Shown: piece after piece, positions 22,603-35,959 of the stretch
How positions within the stretch are numbered: the stretch's first letter is position 1
Layout of the letters: the number at the start of each line of letters is the position of its first letter
Origin: Ophthalmolycus amberensis
Taxonomy: Eukaryota; Chordata; Actinopteri; Perciformes; Zoarcidae
NCBI GenBank assembly: GCA_024529925.1
Contig: JAFEUB010000912.1
Location: 186,001-250,000 of the forward strand
Length of the DNA stretch: 64,000 nucleotides
Reading direction: 5' to 3'
The notes under the pieces: generated by a model
Databases searched by the model: none
What the model saw: the letters and a program-made list of their open reading frames with translations, nothing else
Told to the model about the DNA's origin: nothing
Translations under genes and position numbers: made by a program

Positions 22603-25600
22603 TATTTGTATGTGTGCCACTGTTATCTAAACAATGGAGAAGAAATTGCAACTCGCTAATACTACAGTGTGTGAAATTAACATTATAGTACTATAAAGAA
22701 TGATGCTTAATTGTGCAAAATATAGTCTGTGTCAAAATACACAGAGCTGAATTTGTAAAATTGTAGTAATTGTTTTGAATACCATGTTTGTTGACTCAAT
22801 ATCTGCTCTTCTTGTGCGTGTTTTCAGGACCTGTCGGGGTCCATTGATGACCTGCCTACAGGCACAGAGGGGGCCCTGAGTCCCGGTGTGAGCACGTCGG
22901 GCGTGTCGAGCGGCCAGGGTGAGCAGAGCAACCAGCCTCAGTCGCCCTTCTCTCCCCACACGTCTCCCCACCTGCCAGGCATCCGGGGGCCCTCGCCTTC
23001 GCCAGCCGGCTCTCCTGCCGGCGCCAGCACACCCCGCACAGGACCGCTGTCGCCCGCCAACATGCCAGGTCACTCTCACACTGATACACAGACGATTACT
23101 AACAATTTCTGACACTTGTGATCTAGACACCCAATGATTTGGGCTGTAGGTCGTGATAACAAAACTATTACTATCATAATTGAATATCGGTTAACTGATT
23201 TAGTATCTGTAAAGTTAGAAAAAAACGTAGATCCACTGAAAACTTTTCTCATTTTCATCATCAAACAAACTCCTTTTTGGTTTCTTCCATGATCTCGGGG
23301 TCTCAGCTGCACTTAAATGTATTTAGGTTCTGTTGGTTGCACTGTGGTCATCAACAAAACATGCATTTGTTGGGCCAGCGGGGTTGAAACGTTACATAAG
23401 GCTTTGAGAACGGGTAGACAACATGGACGTGTTGGACAAAAGTCTGACCAAAAAACTGAGCCGAATACTTACAAATACCATATTTGCGTTACCTGCCCTG
23501 TTTTTATATCCTCAGTGACTTGAAACTCAGTACTTGTATTGAACCCTTTTTGAGCCCTCACTAACTTAACTTGCATATTATTGTTTAGGGACCCAGATGC
23601 CTCCGAGGCCATCAAGTGTGCTGTCAGATGGGAGTCTACATCCTGCAATGAGTCAGTCTCCTATGGCCCAGGACAGAGGTATGCTGCAGCCAAAGTGTTC
23701 ATTATATGAACATGTCAAGAGTGTTTGCCAAAGCATCCGAGTCTGACCACTATGTCCCTCTTTCTTGCCGACTTCCAGGGTTTATGCAGAGAAACCCTCA
23801 GATGCCCCCTTATGGCTCCCCCCAGTCAGCCTCTTCACTGTCTCCTCGCCAGTCCTCCGGGGGACAGATGCACCCTGCGATGGGCCCATATCAGCAGAAC
23901 AACTCAATGGGTGGCTACGGACAACAGGGAGGACAATATGGCCCCCAAGGTGTGCACTTTCTCATTGTCTTTGTCATGGTTTTACTTGTAGAGAGAGATT
24001 TAGTAAGTCTGTCAATTCTGATCTGATGTTGTGAAAAGATTGATTGTGAAATGGCTTCTATAGGTGTTCTACTTAATTGACTGTCCGTTTGGGATGTTTG
24101 CTCTTGTGCATATCCCGTTAGACAAACCTATGGAATATATCTCCCCTGCCTCATAGGAATACCATGCTACCGTTGGTCCCTCCCTCTGACTCTGTGGCAG
24201 CTATTTATAGCTGTGAAGCAGAGAGTCAGCTGACGTAGCAGAGCCTCCTGTCAGTAGAGCTGAGACTGTGACGAAGGCTTGTTGCTCAGGGTGCATAGCT
24301 CTTCCTGCTAGCACACTGTAGGGAAACAGTCTGCCTCACACGGCTCTAAAGGAAAACACGCCAGCTATAACGATTACATTTTATTGCTCAACACAAATAA
24401 GCTCTGTGTTGCAGTGACTTTTATCAGACCCGTTTACAGTGAAAGCCAAGTGATTACTTTACCTGACTATGTTTTACTATAATGTCATCCTTAGGTTATC
24501 CCCGGCAACCTGGTTATAGCAACATGCCCAACGCAAACTACACGGGGCCAGGCATAGGCCCAATGAACTCCATGGGAGGACAGGGTGGGGGACCGCCATA
24601 TGCTGGCATGCCCCCGGGAAGGATGCCTCCTAATCAAATGGGAGCACGCCCCTATGGCCCCAATATGGGTCCAAATATGGGCCCCAGCATGGGTCCGAAC
24701 ATGCCTCCGAACATGGGCAACATGCCACCCCAGGTAGGCTCAGGAATGGGTCCTCCTCCGGGCATGAACAGAAAGCCCCAGGACCCCACTGCCATGCAGC
24801 ACCCTGCCACCAACGCCATGCATAACAGGTTGGTCTATGATGGATCCTCAAGACCTCTGATTCTCACTGATGCTTGAGCAAGAGATACCTGTACCATACT
24901 TAGTTTTTTACGACTACTAAATGCTCCTTTTATTTGCTCCTCCGTCCAGGATGCCTGGTTACCCCAACATGACTCCAGGCATGATGGGCTCCGGCCCACC
25001 CTATGGCCCCCCCATGAACAACATGCCTGGAATGATGAACACTCAAGGTGGATCACCTTATCCTATGGGGCCAAACATGGCCAATAACTCCAGTGGTAAG
25101 TTGTACAGAGATAACCACACCCAGCTTTGTTCTCTTCTCAATGTGGTCATTTCACAGCTGAATCCAATCCCTGTTATTGTGTCTAGGTATGGCCCCCAGT
25201 CCAGAGGTGAACAACAAGATGAATAACAAAGTAGATGGGAGTGTAACCCCGAAGCCAGAGCCCAAACCGAAGGTAACCCGTCTACTACATGTTGTAACAA
25301 CAGTATTTTTGAAAGTCTTTGAAAGTGAACACTTTTGAAGCTTGCACTCGGGTTAATTTTTAAAAATCTTGCACAATACAGAAGTCCAACTCTTCCACCA
25401 CAACCAATGAAAAGATAACACGTTTGTACGAGTTGGGACCAGAGCCTGAAAGGAAGATGTGGGTGGACCGATTTTTGGCCTTCATTGAAGAGAAGGCCAT
25501 GGGCCTGACCAACCTGCCCGCTGTGGGACGCAAACCCCTCGACCTTTTCCGGCTCTATATGTCAGTCAAAGAGATCGGAAGCATGGCACAGGTTAATATT

Positions 25601-28600
25601 ATAATCTAAGTCCAAAATTCCAAGTCCAAATTCCCCTATTGTAATCTATATTCTAAAAACAATTGCCTCGTTTGTTCGTCTCCCCCCCCAGGTGAGTAAG
25701 AATAAGAAATGGCGTGATCTGGCCACTTCCCTGAATGTGGGTACATCCAGCAGTGCCGCCAGTTCTTTGAAGAAACAGTACATCCAGTGTCTGTACGCCT
25801 TCGAGTGCAAAATCGAGCGTGGTGAGGACCCTCCTCCTGAGATTTTTACAGACAACAAAAAGAGCCAAGCTGCCAAGGTCCAGCCACCCTCTCCAGGTTA
25901 GAGCGCTACTCATGTAATCCTTCAACACGGTTTAAAGTGGAGTACCAATTCAGTAAACCGCACGCACTTTGAAATCAACAAACATGCACAACTTGCTGTG
26001 TTTGAGTGTCATTAAAGTCGCGTTCCATGTCTGTCTGCTCCTCTCTTGTTTCAAACTGAAGCGTCCCTCTGCTCCACAGCTGGGTCAGGCTCTCTGCAGG
26101 GCCCTCAGACACCCCAGTCCACCAGCAGCTCCATGGCCGAGGGGGGGGACCTAAAGCCTCCTACCCCAGCCTCCACTCCTCATACCCAGATGCCCCCCAT
26201 GCCACCCGGGTCCAGGTGACTGTCGTTAAACAACCTCTGGTTTTGCCATTTGATTCTGAAAGACATTTTGATTTGATAAACTAATTTCGTTCTTGTCCTT
26301 TCCGCCTGTCGCTCCCACTTATCTCCTAATTCCCCCTCCCCCTCCCCCCTGCTTCTCTCTAGGAGCAGCGTTAACCTGCAGGACCCCTTCTCTGACGGAA
26401 GTGACCCTGCTTTCCCTCGGAAGAACATGACGCCCAACTCCGCCTATCAGCCAGGCATGAACACGCCAGACATGCAGGGGCGCATGGGCACCTACGAACC
26501 CAACAAGGACCCCTTCGTTAACATGCGGAAAGGTGGGCACACTGAATGGATTATGTTGTCCTAGAAACTAAAGTACTTCCTTAATTACCCGTTCAGTTAG
26601 TCAGCTCCTAATGGACTTTAATTCTGAATGCATTTCCAGTCGGGGAGCACTTTCTACCTGCTAACCCGGGCCCTGCCAGCGGGGTGGGTGACCAACAGCA
26701 GCAGCAACCGCCACAACAGCAGCAGCAGCAGCAGCAGCCGCCACAGCAGCAGCAGCCTCCATTCAACAGAGGACCACCTGGGGCCATGGGCACGATGCCA
26801 ATGGGGCCCAGACAGCAGTTTCCCTATGGACCAGGCTACGACAGGAGGTAAGAATCGTTGAATAGGAGACGGCATCTTCAAGGTCATTGAACACTGTTTA
26901 TTGTATCCGGCAGCTATTCTTATGATCAGACACACCTCAAAGTGCAGGTCAAGAAAAGGATCTCGAAAGCTGAATTTCTTCATATTATTTGATTGAAATT
27001 GAAATGCATGGGAATTGGTGATTGAGTGGATGATGTACTGTCAGGGATCGACAGTAATGTTACCAAATGGACACCAAAACCAAATACAATCTTCAAATTC
27101 AGTCAAACATGTCTGAAAACGTTTTAAAAGATATGTTTAGACTGTGGTACAACCATGTATGCTATTTGTTGTTTAATTTTTGTGACAACGGTTGTGCACT
27201 GGATTTGTGCTGCTCTGACAAATCCTAACAGAAATAAAAAGTTGTAAAATGACCGATTGCCTGCTTACATGACTGGTAGTAGTCGCAGGCTTATGAGCCA
27301 GATAAAAATATGTATCCATTATATTTTGGCGAGTAGCTGATATTTAATTGCAACCAACGTATTCATGTTCATGATCGCAACCTTGGTTTATTCTCTTGTT
27401 GTTTTTTTATGAGCTCTAGCATAATTTGTATGTCTGTTCGCAAACAAAATGTGGGAAAAAAAAGCTTACCGGGGTGTGTTGTTGTGGTTTAATCAGATCG
27501 GAGCAAGGAATGGGCCCAGAGGGCAACATGGGAACCGGTGCTCCTCAGCCAAACCCGATGATACCTGCCAACGCCGACGCTGGGATGTATTCGCCAAATC
27601 GCTTCCCACCACAGCAGCCACGGTCAGTTCACGTTGCACTTATCACTAAGCTTGAAGCTGCTGTCAAGGGGAAACTGTTCATTCTTCATATAAAACATCT
27701 AACCTTCAGTTCTGTTCTCTTACTGTACAATGTAGTTAGACACAATGCAATTTTTACGTGATTTCAATATTTATTATTTGTGACAAAATAACAGTAACAG
27801 TAATACACATTACAATTGTGTTGCCGTCCTTCATGGGTGAAATATTCACTCCATATCTCTGTGTTCACAGCTCTTTGGTTTGGGCTTATTGTATGTGGGT
27901 GTGGTGATGTAAGCGCAGTTGAAATGTACTCTATTTGAAATTTAGTTAGTTAATTTAATATGAAGTAGTTAAGTGTTTTGAGTGTGAAGCTGTAAACAAA
28001 AAGAAGCCCTGGATGTTTTTCGGTCACAAATTCATCACTATAATAAGCATTGATGTTGACTGTGTGTATGACCATGACTCAATCCAGTGAGTTAGAGATG
28101 CAGAACGTTTTAATGTTCAAACTGACGAGGCTTAATGTGTGCAGGCATGATTCCTATGGTAATCAGTATGCTGGACAGGGAACGCCCCCTACAGGCTCCT
28201 ATCCAAACCAGCAGCCTGGAATGTACCCACAACAACAACAACAGGTCAGGGATCCTTCTTCACCACGCTAACTCTCACTGTATTCGCTTTGTTTATCTTC
28301 TGTTCTTTGACTGTTGACACTGTTATGAACATTATATATTCATTCTTACATTTGTACGAAAAATGGAGTTAAATACTTGTCTCTCCCTGTTCCTTTTTGA
28401 CGTTTAGAGTTACAAGCGTCCTGTGGAAGGGGGTTATCCTCCAGCAAAACGTCATGAGACGGAGTACAGTGGGCCCTTCCATGGTGGACAACAACCACCG
28501 CAGCCGCAACAGCAAGGAGGGGCCCCTGCACCCTCTTCAGGACAGCAGGAGCCGTACAATCAGTACAGCGGCACTGGGCCCTTCCCCGGTGCTGAACGCC

Positions 28601-31449
28601 GTCCACCTGGCCCCGGCAATCAGTTTCCCTTCCCCTTCGGCCGTGAACGCATGCAGGTAACGCCGGGGCCCAACGCTCAGCCCAACATGCCCCCTCAGAT
28701 GATGCAGCCAGGCCCCGAGGGACCTCAGGCAGGTATGTGGCAGGGGCCGCGAGACATGAACTTTCAGAACTACCCCAGCCGGCCGGGTGGCCCTGGGGGC
28801 CCACCCCAAGGACCCGGTTACCCTGGCATGAACCGCTCAGAGGAGATGATGTCATCAGAACAGCGCATGAATCACGATGGCCAGTGGGGGGGTCAGATGG
28901 GCCCGCGGCAGCCTCCTTATGGTCCAGCTGGGCCCGGGCAACCTATGCCTCGTTCAGTACAGTCCACCTACCAGCCCCTTCAGGGAGTGCAGAACCACAT
29001 TCCACAGGTGACCAGCCCGGCCTCCATGCCCCGCCCCATGGATAGCAGGACATCGCCTAATAAATCTCCCTATATGCAGGGAGTAATGAAGATGCAGAAG
29101 GCCGGCCCCCCTGTGCCTGCATCTCACATAGTACCCGCTCCGGTGCAGTCGCCTCTCATAAGGCGAGACATGCCTTTTCCCCCAGGCTCTATAGAAGCGT
29201 CCCACCCTGTCCTGAAACCACGTCAGAGACTCACCGTGAAAGAAATCGGTACGACTATAGGTTATAGATGTTTAACTTATTTGTTATTTGCCGCCCAATG
29301 CTGCTTCGTCCAGCTATATTGTTTTAAGTTGTTGCTAAGAGGGTATCATTTGTGTTTGTCTTAGGAACCCCGGAGGCCTGGAGAGTCATGATGTCATTAA
29401 AGTCTGGTATGTTGGCTGAGAGTACGTGGGCCTTAGACACCATCAACATTCTCCTGTATGATGACAACAGTATTTCCACCTTTGAGCTCAACACGGTGAG
29501 ACTTAACATTGAGGCCTTAATGACTCTTTATAACGATACACTATGCGTAGTGATGATGTCTAATGTATTTGTTAATATCTGTGTTCTTTCTTCAGTTGCC
29601 TGGCCTACTAGAGTTGGTGGTTGAGTATTTCAGACGCTGCCTCATTGAAATCTTTGGCATCCTGCGGGAGTACGAGGTGGGAGACCCTGGCCAGAGGACA
29701 CTACTCGATCCCGATGCCTTGAAACGAGACTGGGACAGCACGGAGGAAGAGGATCTGCGGGCTGAAGACATGGAACAAGAGGAAGGGGATGACGAAGAAG
29801 AGGAGGAACAAGAAACGGAGGGGCCAGCTCGTGTAAAAGAGGAGGAAGAGCAACAGCAGTGCTCCGAGTCTCGGGGTCAAGATGAGAAGACGGAGGATGA
29901 GGAGAGGAAGAGCAAGGGTTCTTCCTCTGACCAGACCGGCTCATTGCAATCCCTAGCTGCCCATGAGAGACCCAAACAGGCCAGCAAGTTTGACAAGTAT
30001 CCCCTCAAAGTGGTACGAAAGAAAGACCCATTCACGACCGGCCAGTCCAATAATCACGGCAAACTGCAAGAGTTTGACAGCGGGTTACTTCATTGGAGTG
30101 CTGGAGGGGGAGACTCAACGGACCACATCCAGACTCACTTTGAACCACGCAAAGACTTCTTGGAACCACGAGCGCGGATATCTGTGCCCTCAAGTCTGCT
30201 GAAGAGACGAGTCCCAGAAGAAGTGTGTCTGGAAAACTGTTTGCCAACCGAGGGAGAGAAAAAGAAGAATCAAGAGGAAGAAGAGACCTCTTCCTCAGAG
30301 AAGGCCAACCCCTCCCTCAGCAGTGAGGAGGAGAGGAAAACGGATTCTGAGACAAAGACGGTTGATAAAGTCAATGAAAGTCACCAGGAGAGTAACGGAC
30401 CCATTCCTTCCCTCGACAGTGTTTTAACCCAGCGGGCACAGCAGACCGGCGTCATCCTGGAGGACGAGCCTCACAGCAAAGATGAAGGGCCGCTCATTGC
30501 ACTGGCTAACTGGCAGGATTCTTTAGCCCGCCGCTGCGTTTGTGTCTCCAACATTGTCCGCAGCCTCTCCTTTGTGCCGGGCAATGACCACGAGATGTCC
30601 AAACATCCAGGGCTGCTGCTGCTACTGGGACGCCTGATCCTGCTCCACCACAGGCACCCCGAGCGCAAACAAGCTCCCCTCACCTATGAGAAAGACGAGG
30701 ATTCAGAAGAAGGAATGGGCCAAAGGGATGAGTGGTGGTGGGACTGCTTGGAGCTCCTGAGGGAGAACACGCTGGTCACTTTGGCGAACATCTCGGGCCA
30801 ACTGGACCTCTCCATCTACCCCGAGAGCATCTGCTTGCCTCTGTTGGATGGTCTCCTCCACTGGGCCGTCTGCCCATCAGCAGAGGCCCAGGACCCCTTC
30901 CCCACCGTAGGCCCCCACAGTGCTTTGTCACCCCAGAGACTGGTCCTGGAGACGCTAAGCAAACTGAGCATCCAAGACAACAATGTGGACCTCATCTTGG
31001 CCACTCCGCCATTCAGTCGGTTGGAGAAGCTATACGGGAACCTGGTGCGGCTGATTGGGGACAGGAAGGTGGCGGTCTGCAGGGAGATGGCTGTGGTCCT
31101 GCTGGCCAACCTGGCCCAGGGTGATACCGTGGCGGCCCGAGCGATCGCCGTTCAGAAAGGAAGTGTGTGCAACCTGCTGGGCTTCTTGGAGGATAGCCTG
31201 GCTGCCACGCAGCTCCAGCAGAGCCAGAGCTCTCTACTACACCTACAGGGGATGCACCTCGAGCCCACAAGCCCGGACATGATGCGGCGAGCGGCCCGGG
31301 CTCTGCATGCCTTAGCCAAGGTGGAGGACAACCACTCAGAGTTCACACTACAAGAGTCCCGACTCCTTGACCTTTCAGTGTCTCCCCTAATGAACTCGCT
31401 GGTTTCTCATGTTATCTGTGATGTACTTTTTTTGGTTGGCCAGTCATGA
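17474..31449 (+). CDS. arid1a: AT-rich interactive domain-containing protein 1A (BAF250A), SWI/SNF subunit
   Basis: Twenty exons join in frame to 2308 aa (human 2285, also 20 exons). They are 17474-18379, 20813-21037, 21158-21808, 21930-22025, 22828-23068, 23589-23678, 23779-23949, 24495-24828, 24950-25095, 25187-25272, 25382-25591, 25692-25896, 26080-26215, 26363-26532, 26640-26847, 27497-27622, 28145-28244, 28408-29248, 29365-29495 and 29596-31449. The N-terminus MAAQVA and its Pro/Gln/Gly-rich low-complexity region are typical of ARID1A rather than ARID1B. The ARID DNA-binding domain is at about 990-1115 (YELGPEPERKMWVDRF ... QYIQCLYAFECK). An acidic segment opens the last exon. The C-terminal BAF250_C armadillo-like domain runs from about 1980 to the end. 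ARID1A is the large core subunit of canonical BAF in the nucleus and targets the remodeller to enhancers. The start has A at -3 and G at +4. Teleosts keep two copies (aa, ab); I cannot say which this is. Confidence 0.97.
18380..20812 (+). other. arid1a: arid1a intron 1
   Basis: The largest intron of the gene, 2.4 kb, starting GTAAAG and ending CAG. It has long non-repetitive stretches and a C-run near 19868. First introns of developmental regulators often carry enhancers, but nothing here proves it. Short open frames inside show no domain. Confidence 0.7.
21707..21763 (+). repeat. arid1a: Polyglutamine tract in arid1a exon 3
   Basis: Nineteen consecutive Gln codons, a mixture of CAA and CAG, followed by Ala-Gln-Gln. 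The CAA interruptions normally stabilise such arrays. It sits in the disordered N-terminal half. Human ARID1A is also Gln-rich here but in shorter runs. Confidence 0.95.
21836..21874. repeat. (GT)n microsatellite in arid1a intron 3
   Basis: A GT run of about 19 units, lying about 27 bases inside the 121-bp intron 3, so it makes up about a third of that intron. Confidence 0.9.
22565..22602. repeat. (GT)n microsatellite in arid1a intron 4
   Basis: A GT run of about 18 units inside the intron between exons 4 and 5. Confidence 0.9.
26693..26757 (+). repeat. arid1a: Second Gln/Pro tract in arid1a exon 15
   Basis: Runs of Gln codons broken by Pro-Pro pairs in the linker after the ARID domain. CAG dominates. 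The corresponding human segment (around GMGDPYSRAAGPG) lacks this run as far as I recall, so the tract looks lineage-specific. Confidence 0.8.
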
Positions 31450-32707
31450 CAGCTGTAGGGAGCCGTGGCTCCACATTTTGGGGTTTTTAATCCCCCATTC
31501 CCCCTCTTCCCTGGAAACCCGGCTTGTGTGTAACAGGGCAAGGAAAGTTCAAGTGACTGTGTTTAATTTATGAAAATCCATCAGACTCCCATTCTCTGAG
31601 CCCTCCCCAGGCCGTCCCTGCTCGAGGAGGGTAATCGCAGAGCTGTGGTGGATTACAAACCAGAGAGACGCCCGCATAGTGACACTACTTGTAACATGAA
31701 CGCCAACTGGACGACACAGAGTAGAGCGCCACGTTTGGGAGACTCTTCTGCACTTGGGGGGAAAAAGTACTTTTTAAATAAAGATAAATAAATGAATGAA
31801 TAAATAAATAGCTGAAAAACAAAAACTGTAACCAAAGTTGCTGTCTCGTTTACAGTGAGTTTGGGAGACAGTGTGCCCTAGCTCTCCCCTCGAGGGCACA
31901 ATGAGTCTGTAACTGGTTGAAGTTCGGAGGTGAAGCAGACTGACAAGTGGCCTACTGGTTATAGTTGCTGTAGTTGGATTTTCACCAGTCAGCCCGACAG
32001 TAGACTAAGTGCTGTCAATAGACACCTTCACCGGGGAGGCCTGTGCCGTGTGCAGTAGATTGTAGGACATTTTCTGTACCGTACTGCTCTTGAGTGTAAG
32101 CATTCTGTAAACACACGTTTCACACAGAAGCAGAAGATGCAGCTCTTCTAGAGTTTTTGAGGTCATTTTTAGTTTGATGTTCAACAGAAAATGGCTTTCT
32201 TCCCCAAAGTATCAAGAACCTACAACACCCTTACCTCCTCTTATCCCTTGATTGTATGAATACCCTTATGAAAAGAAATCACATCTTAGGACTGGTTTTC
32301 AACTTCAAATACAGCTTTGCTGTGGTGTATATATAATGTTGTACATTACACTTCCTTTATCTGTGTCTGTCTCTGTCTGTGTCACTATTCTCACACTTGT
32401 TATTGGTGAGGGATTGAGGCTGACGCGAGTTTGGTCCCCACCGATTCGACCCACACCTCTGGTCTCTCCACAGAGCCGTAGTACGACAGACACTGCTCAA
32501 ACCTGTTATCTCCTGGTACAACAAAAATAAACTAGATGAAGTACACATTTGACAATTTTTCTTCAGTCATGGATTCTGCATATTTGTATTTCAGACTATG
32601 TAGCTAAGACAACATGTAAATTCCTCCCTTTCCGTTTTTTGGCTCAATGAATATCATTTATTCAGTATGAAATCTTTATACTATATGTTCCACGTGGTAA
32701 GAATAAA
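31450..32707 (+). terminator. arid1a: arid1a 3' UTR with several polyadenylation signals
   Basis: AATAAA occurs at 31777-31782, within a cluster of ATAAATA motifs, at 32526-32531 and at 32702-32707. The UTR is therefore about 0.35 to 1.3 kb depending on use. Human ARID1A has a UTR of more than 1 kb, which favours the distal sites. Confidence 0.6.
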
Positions 32708-33540
32708 TGTACATTAAATCTTCGTAAGCTGTTTGATGGTTTTGTTCTTCTGAAATGCCGACGAACGAGTCAAACTAGTGTGTTCATTCACACAAGATTG
32801 GGTTCAAACGAATTTCTGAAATGCATGCTTCTTCACTTCAGTGCTCAGGATACATGGTCCTACTAGGTAGGTGGACTACACTGTTACATTAGCTTTATCA
32901 CCCTTTCACTAAGATAACTGCATACATGTAAAATAATATAACATAAAGGCCTCCATGATGACTGCGTGAAGGCTTTCTCCCTGCATTAACTCCATATTAT
33001 AACAGCATTATGCTCCATGTCAGCCTAACATTTCATCTTTACCGTCTTCGGGGTCCAAACAGACACAATGAGTTGGAAACCACTTCATGTCCATTTTAAT
33101 TAACATCAGATCTCAAAGAAACGCATACAAAAAGACACTATTGAATCCACATTTAGGAGGGTGCTTAAAAAGGCACGTGCGAAATATTCACCTTAAATCC
33201 CATCAAATTTGAGAGATTAAAACGACAGGAAAATGCAACGTCCTCACATGTTTTGAATGAAGAATAAAATACCTGCACCACTTGAAAAACCAGTCCATGA
33301 CACAGAAAGGTGTGGAGCTCCGCCTGCTGGGGAGAAAAATATAATCCACCCGTCACCTGACCAAGAGATCTGAGACACGACGTCAAATCAAAGCTGATGT
33401 ACGTTTACAAAAGGCAAGTCAATATAATCTAAACTATGTCGATAATATTTTACCACACATGCTGTTAGAGGGATCATTAATTGCGCGTGTAGCAGAAAAC
33501 AGGCGTTCTTCTCATCTGGGCTGATTCAACTTTTATTTTG
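32708..33540. other. Intergenic region between arid1a and pigv
   Basis: About 0.8 kb without coding signal, recognisable RNA gene or clear repeat. Confidence 0.45.
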
Positions 33541-33870
33541 AAATTACTTCTGTTACACCGGAAGTGAAAAGAGCCATTCGAAACTGCTGCAGGATGAGGA
33601 TGTGAGGACAAAGATTGCACCTGAGCGAAAACAAACACTGACTGACGAGTAGTTGTCCAACTAAATTACTTGTTTTTTTTCAACCCTCCACCTTAATATA
33701 GTCAAACCAATGAAAACGCGAAACTTCGGAAATCTCCGTCGCCGCATATTGTTCTCCTGGTTCCCTATGTTTTATAGAAACTATGACGGATCCAGCAGTG
33801 ACCGTCTCGTAGCAGCGACAATGCTCAGGCCCGTCACAACCGGCTACTTCAGTGTGTCTCCGTCACAGCA
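33541..33870 (+). promoter_or_regulatory. pigv: pigv promoter / 5' UTR with ETS motif
   Basis: CCGGAAGTG at 33559-33567 is a consensus ETS site about 300 bases before the pigv ATG. No TATA box is evident. Housekeeping-type promoter by inference. Confidence 0.35.
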
Positions 33871-35374
33871 ATGACTATGGATGTCAGAGCAGTTCTGGAG
33901 TTCGCCACCGTCAGCAGGGGCCTGTCACTGTTTTTGCAGGTAAGTTTGAGCCAAGTTGGATGTTTCTGACAATACGCATAGTTTTTACAGCAATGTTTTG
34001 TTGTTAACCTTCATTTCTGAGTGGTGGCTCGGGCAATACACACAGTATGTGTTCAGTAGGTCACAGACAAAGTGACTGTACACTTGTGTGCTTTTGTTTC
34101 TCTACATACCAAAACCGCATGATGGCAGGATTTATTTTTAATATTGGTGACTATTTCTCCTCAGGCCGTCTTCAATGCTGTCATCCCTGATCATGATGCT
34201 GAGGCGTTCAGGCCCCCAAGGACAGAGGAGCCCCTGTACCTGGACTCTGCAGTGGAGTGGTTGCTGGGCGGCCTCTCTCACTGGGATGCCGAGCACTTCC
34301 TCTTCATCGCTGAGAGGGGATACCTTTACGAGCACAACTTTGCTTTCTTCCCCCTCCTGCCCGTTGTCCTGCGAGGCCTGGCGGAGACGCTGCTGTGGCC
34401 CCTGAGCAGCTGGCTGAGTGTGCGGGGGCGTCTACTGGTGGCCGTGGCTCTGGGGAACAGTGCCCTCTTCCTGTTGAGTGTGGTCGCCCTGTATGCGCTG
34501 AGTAGGATAGTCCTTCAGGACAGGCGCCTCGCTCTGCTCTCCAGCCTGCTCTACTGCATCACACCAGCCAACGTCTTCATGACCGCCGGGTACTCGGAGA
34601 GCCTGTTTGCCGCGCTGACATTCGGTGGTCTGTTCCTCCTGGAGAAAGGATTCACCTTCCAAGCTTGCCTGGCCCTCAGTATAGCCACTGCAGCACGATC
34701 CAATGGACTTGTCAACATTGGGTTCATCCTGTACCTTCCATCCCTGCACGCTATTTGTCAGATTCGTGTGTATCGAACGACGACAAAAGGATGCAGTAAA
34801 GTCTTCCGCTATATTTGGGCCGTCGTCTGCGTCCTGCTCACCTCCCTCTTGGGAACTGCAATCATTGCCCTTCCCTTCTGTGCTTTCCAGTACTATGGGT
34901 ACAGGACGTTTTGCACACCGTCCGTCTCCCTGGAGCGGATCCCCCCCGCTCTCCTGTCTCTGGCCGAACTGAAGGGCTATCGGGTTCCAGATGAAAACAG
35001 TCCGCCGCCCCTCTGGTGCATGAGACCTCTCCCCCTGCTTTATTCTCATATCCAGGATGTTTATTGGGATGTGGGCTTCCTCCGCTACTTTGAGCTGAAG
35101 CAGATACCAAACTTCATCCTGGCTCTACCCATGGCCACTCTCGGCATAATGGCAGCTTATGCGTATTTTCAAGCCAATCCAGGAATGTGTCTGAGACTCG
35201 GACTCTGGGAGACGGGTGCAAGTAAAGGACTCGACAAACCCACGCCGGGGTTGTTCAACTCCAGAGTGTTTGTTTATATTGTCCATTCAACAGTACTTCT
35301 GGTGTTTGGGACACTGTGCATGCATGTGCAGGTAAGTAAATTATACAACCACCTTCTTGTGGTTTGTTCACACA

Positions 35375-35415
<41 letters not shown>

Positions 35416-35751
35416 AACAACTGTTAATTTCTACTCCTTCCCCTTTTGAATCTCCATTTCTAGGTTCTAACCAGATTCATGGCCTCCTCGTCTCCCGTGC
35501 CTTTCTGGATAAGCGCTCACCTGCTCCTCCTCAATGAGCCACTTCTCCATCGAAGGAAAACATCAAATCCCAATGTTCAGCTACAGGCACATTCCAGAAA
35601 CGGATGCAAGCACAGACCTCAAAACCCCATTATTGCACTGCTGCCCCACTTTAAAACCTGTTCTCCCACCACACAGAGCATCCTGGGATACTTCCTCTCT
35701 TACTGGGTGCTGGGCCTGGCACTGCATTGTAACTTCCTGCCATGGACATGA
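33871..35751 (+). CDS. pigv: GPI mannosyltransferase 2 (PIG-V)
   Basis: Three coding exons, 33871-33939, 34165-35331 and 35464-35751, give 507 aa (human PIGV is 493). PIG-V is a multi-pass ER membrane enzyme that adds the second, alpha-1,6-linked mannose to the GPI precursor from dolichol-phosphate-mannose. The signature GLSHWDAEHFLFIAERGY starts at about residue 59, with Trp63-Asp64 the expected essential pair in the luminal loop. Other conserved blocks are YEHNFAFFP, PANVFMTAGYSESLFA, RSNGLVNIGF, QDVYWDVGFLRYFELKQIPN and the end HCNFLPWT. Many hydrophobic segments support a polytopic protein. The start has G at -3; a second ATG two codons later is also possible. Promoter and poly(A) signals are separate from arid1a, 2.4 kb upstream. 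Confidence 0.96.
35380..35412. repeat. (GT)n microsatellite in pigv intron 2
   Basis: About 16 GT units within the 132-bp intron between the second and third pigv exons. Confidence 0.9.
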
Positions 35752-35840
35752 TTTAAGAGATTACTCTGACCTTTTTAAATGCAATATGTCTTTGTATGAC
35801 TGGGCAATATACATCATATGTTAAATCACACACAGGTGTT

Positions 35841-35949
35841 ATTAAAGTACATCATCAACAGTCCATTTCTGCTATTCCAGCAATTGTGGATTGCAATAGC
35901 ATTGCAAAGAACATAACTGTATACAGGAATGCAGTGTTTATTTAATAAA
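35841..35949 (+). terminator. pigv: pigv polyadenylation signals
   Basis: ATTAAA at 35841-35846 and AATAAA at 35944-35949 lie 90 and 193 bases after the stop codon. The 3' UTR is short with either. Confidence 0.6.
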
Positions 35950-35959
35950 AAAAATATGA

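Noticed and set aside
28346..28855. Minus-strand open frame of 169 codons in arid1a exon 18
   Set aside because: Shadow of the GC-rich coding exon, with no start context, domain or splice signal.
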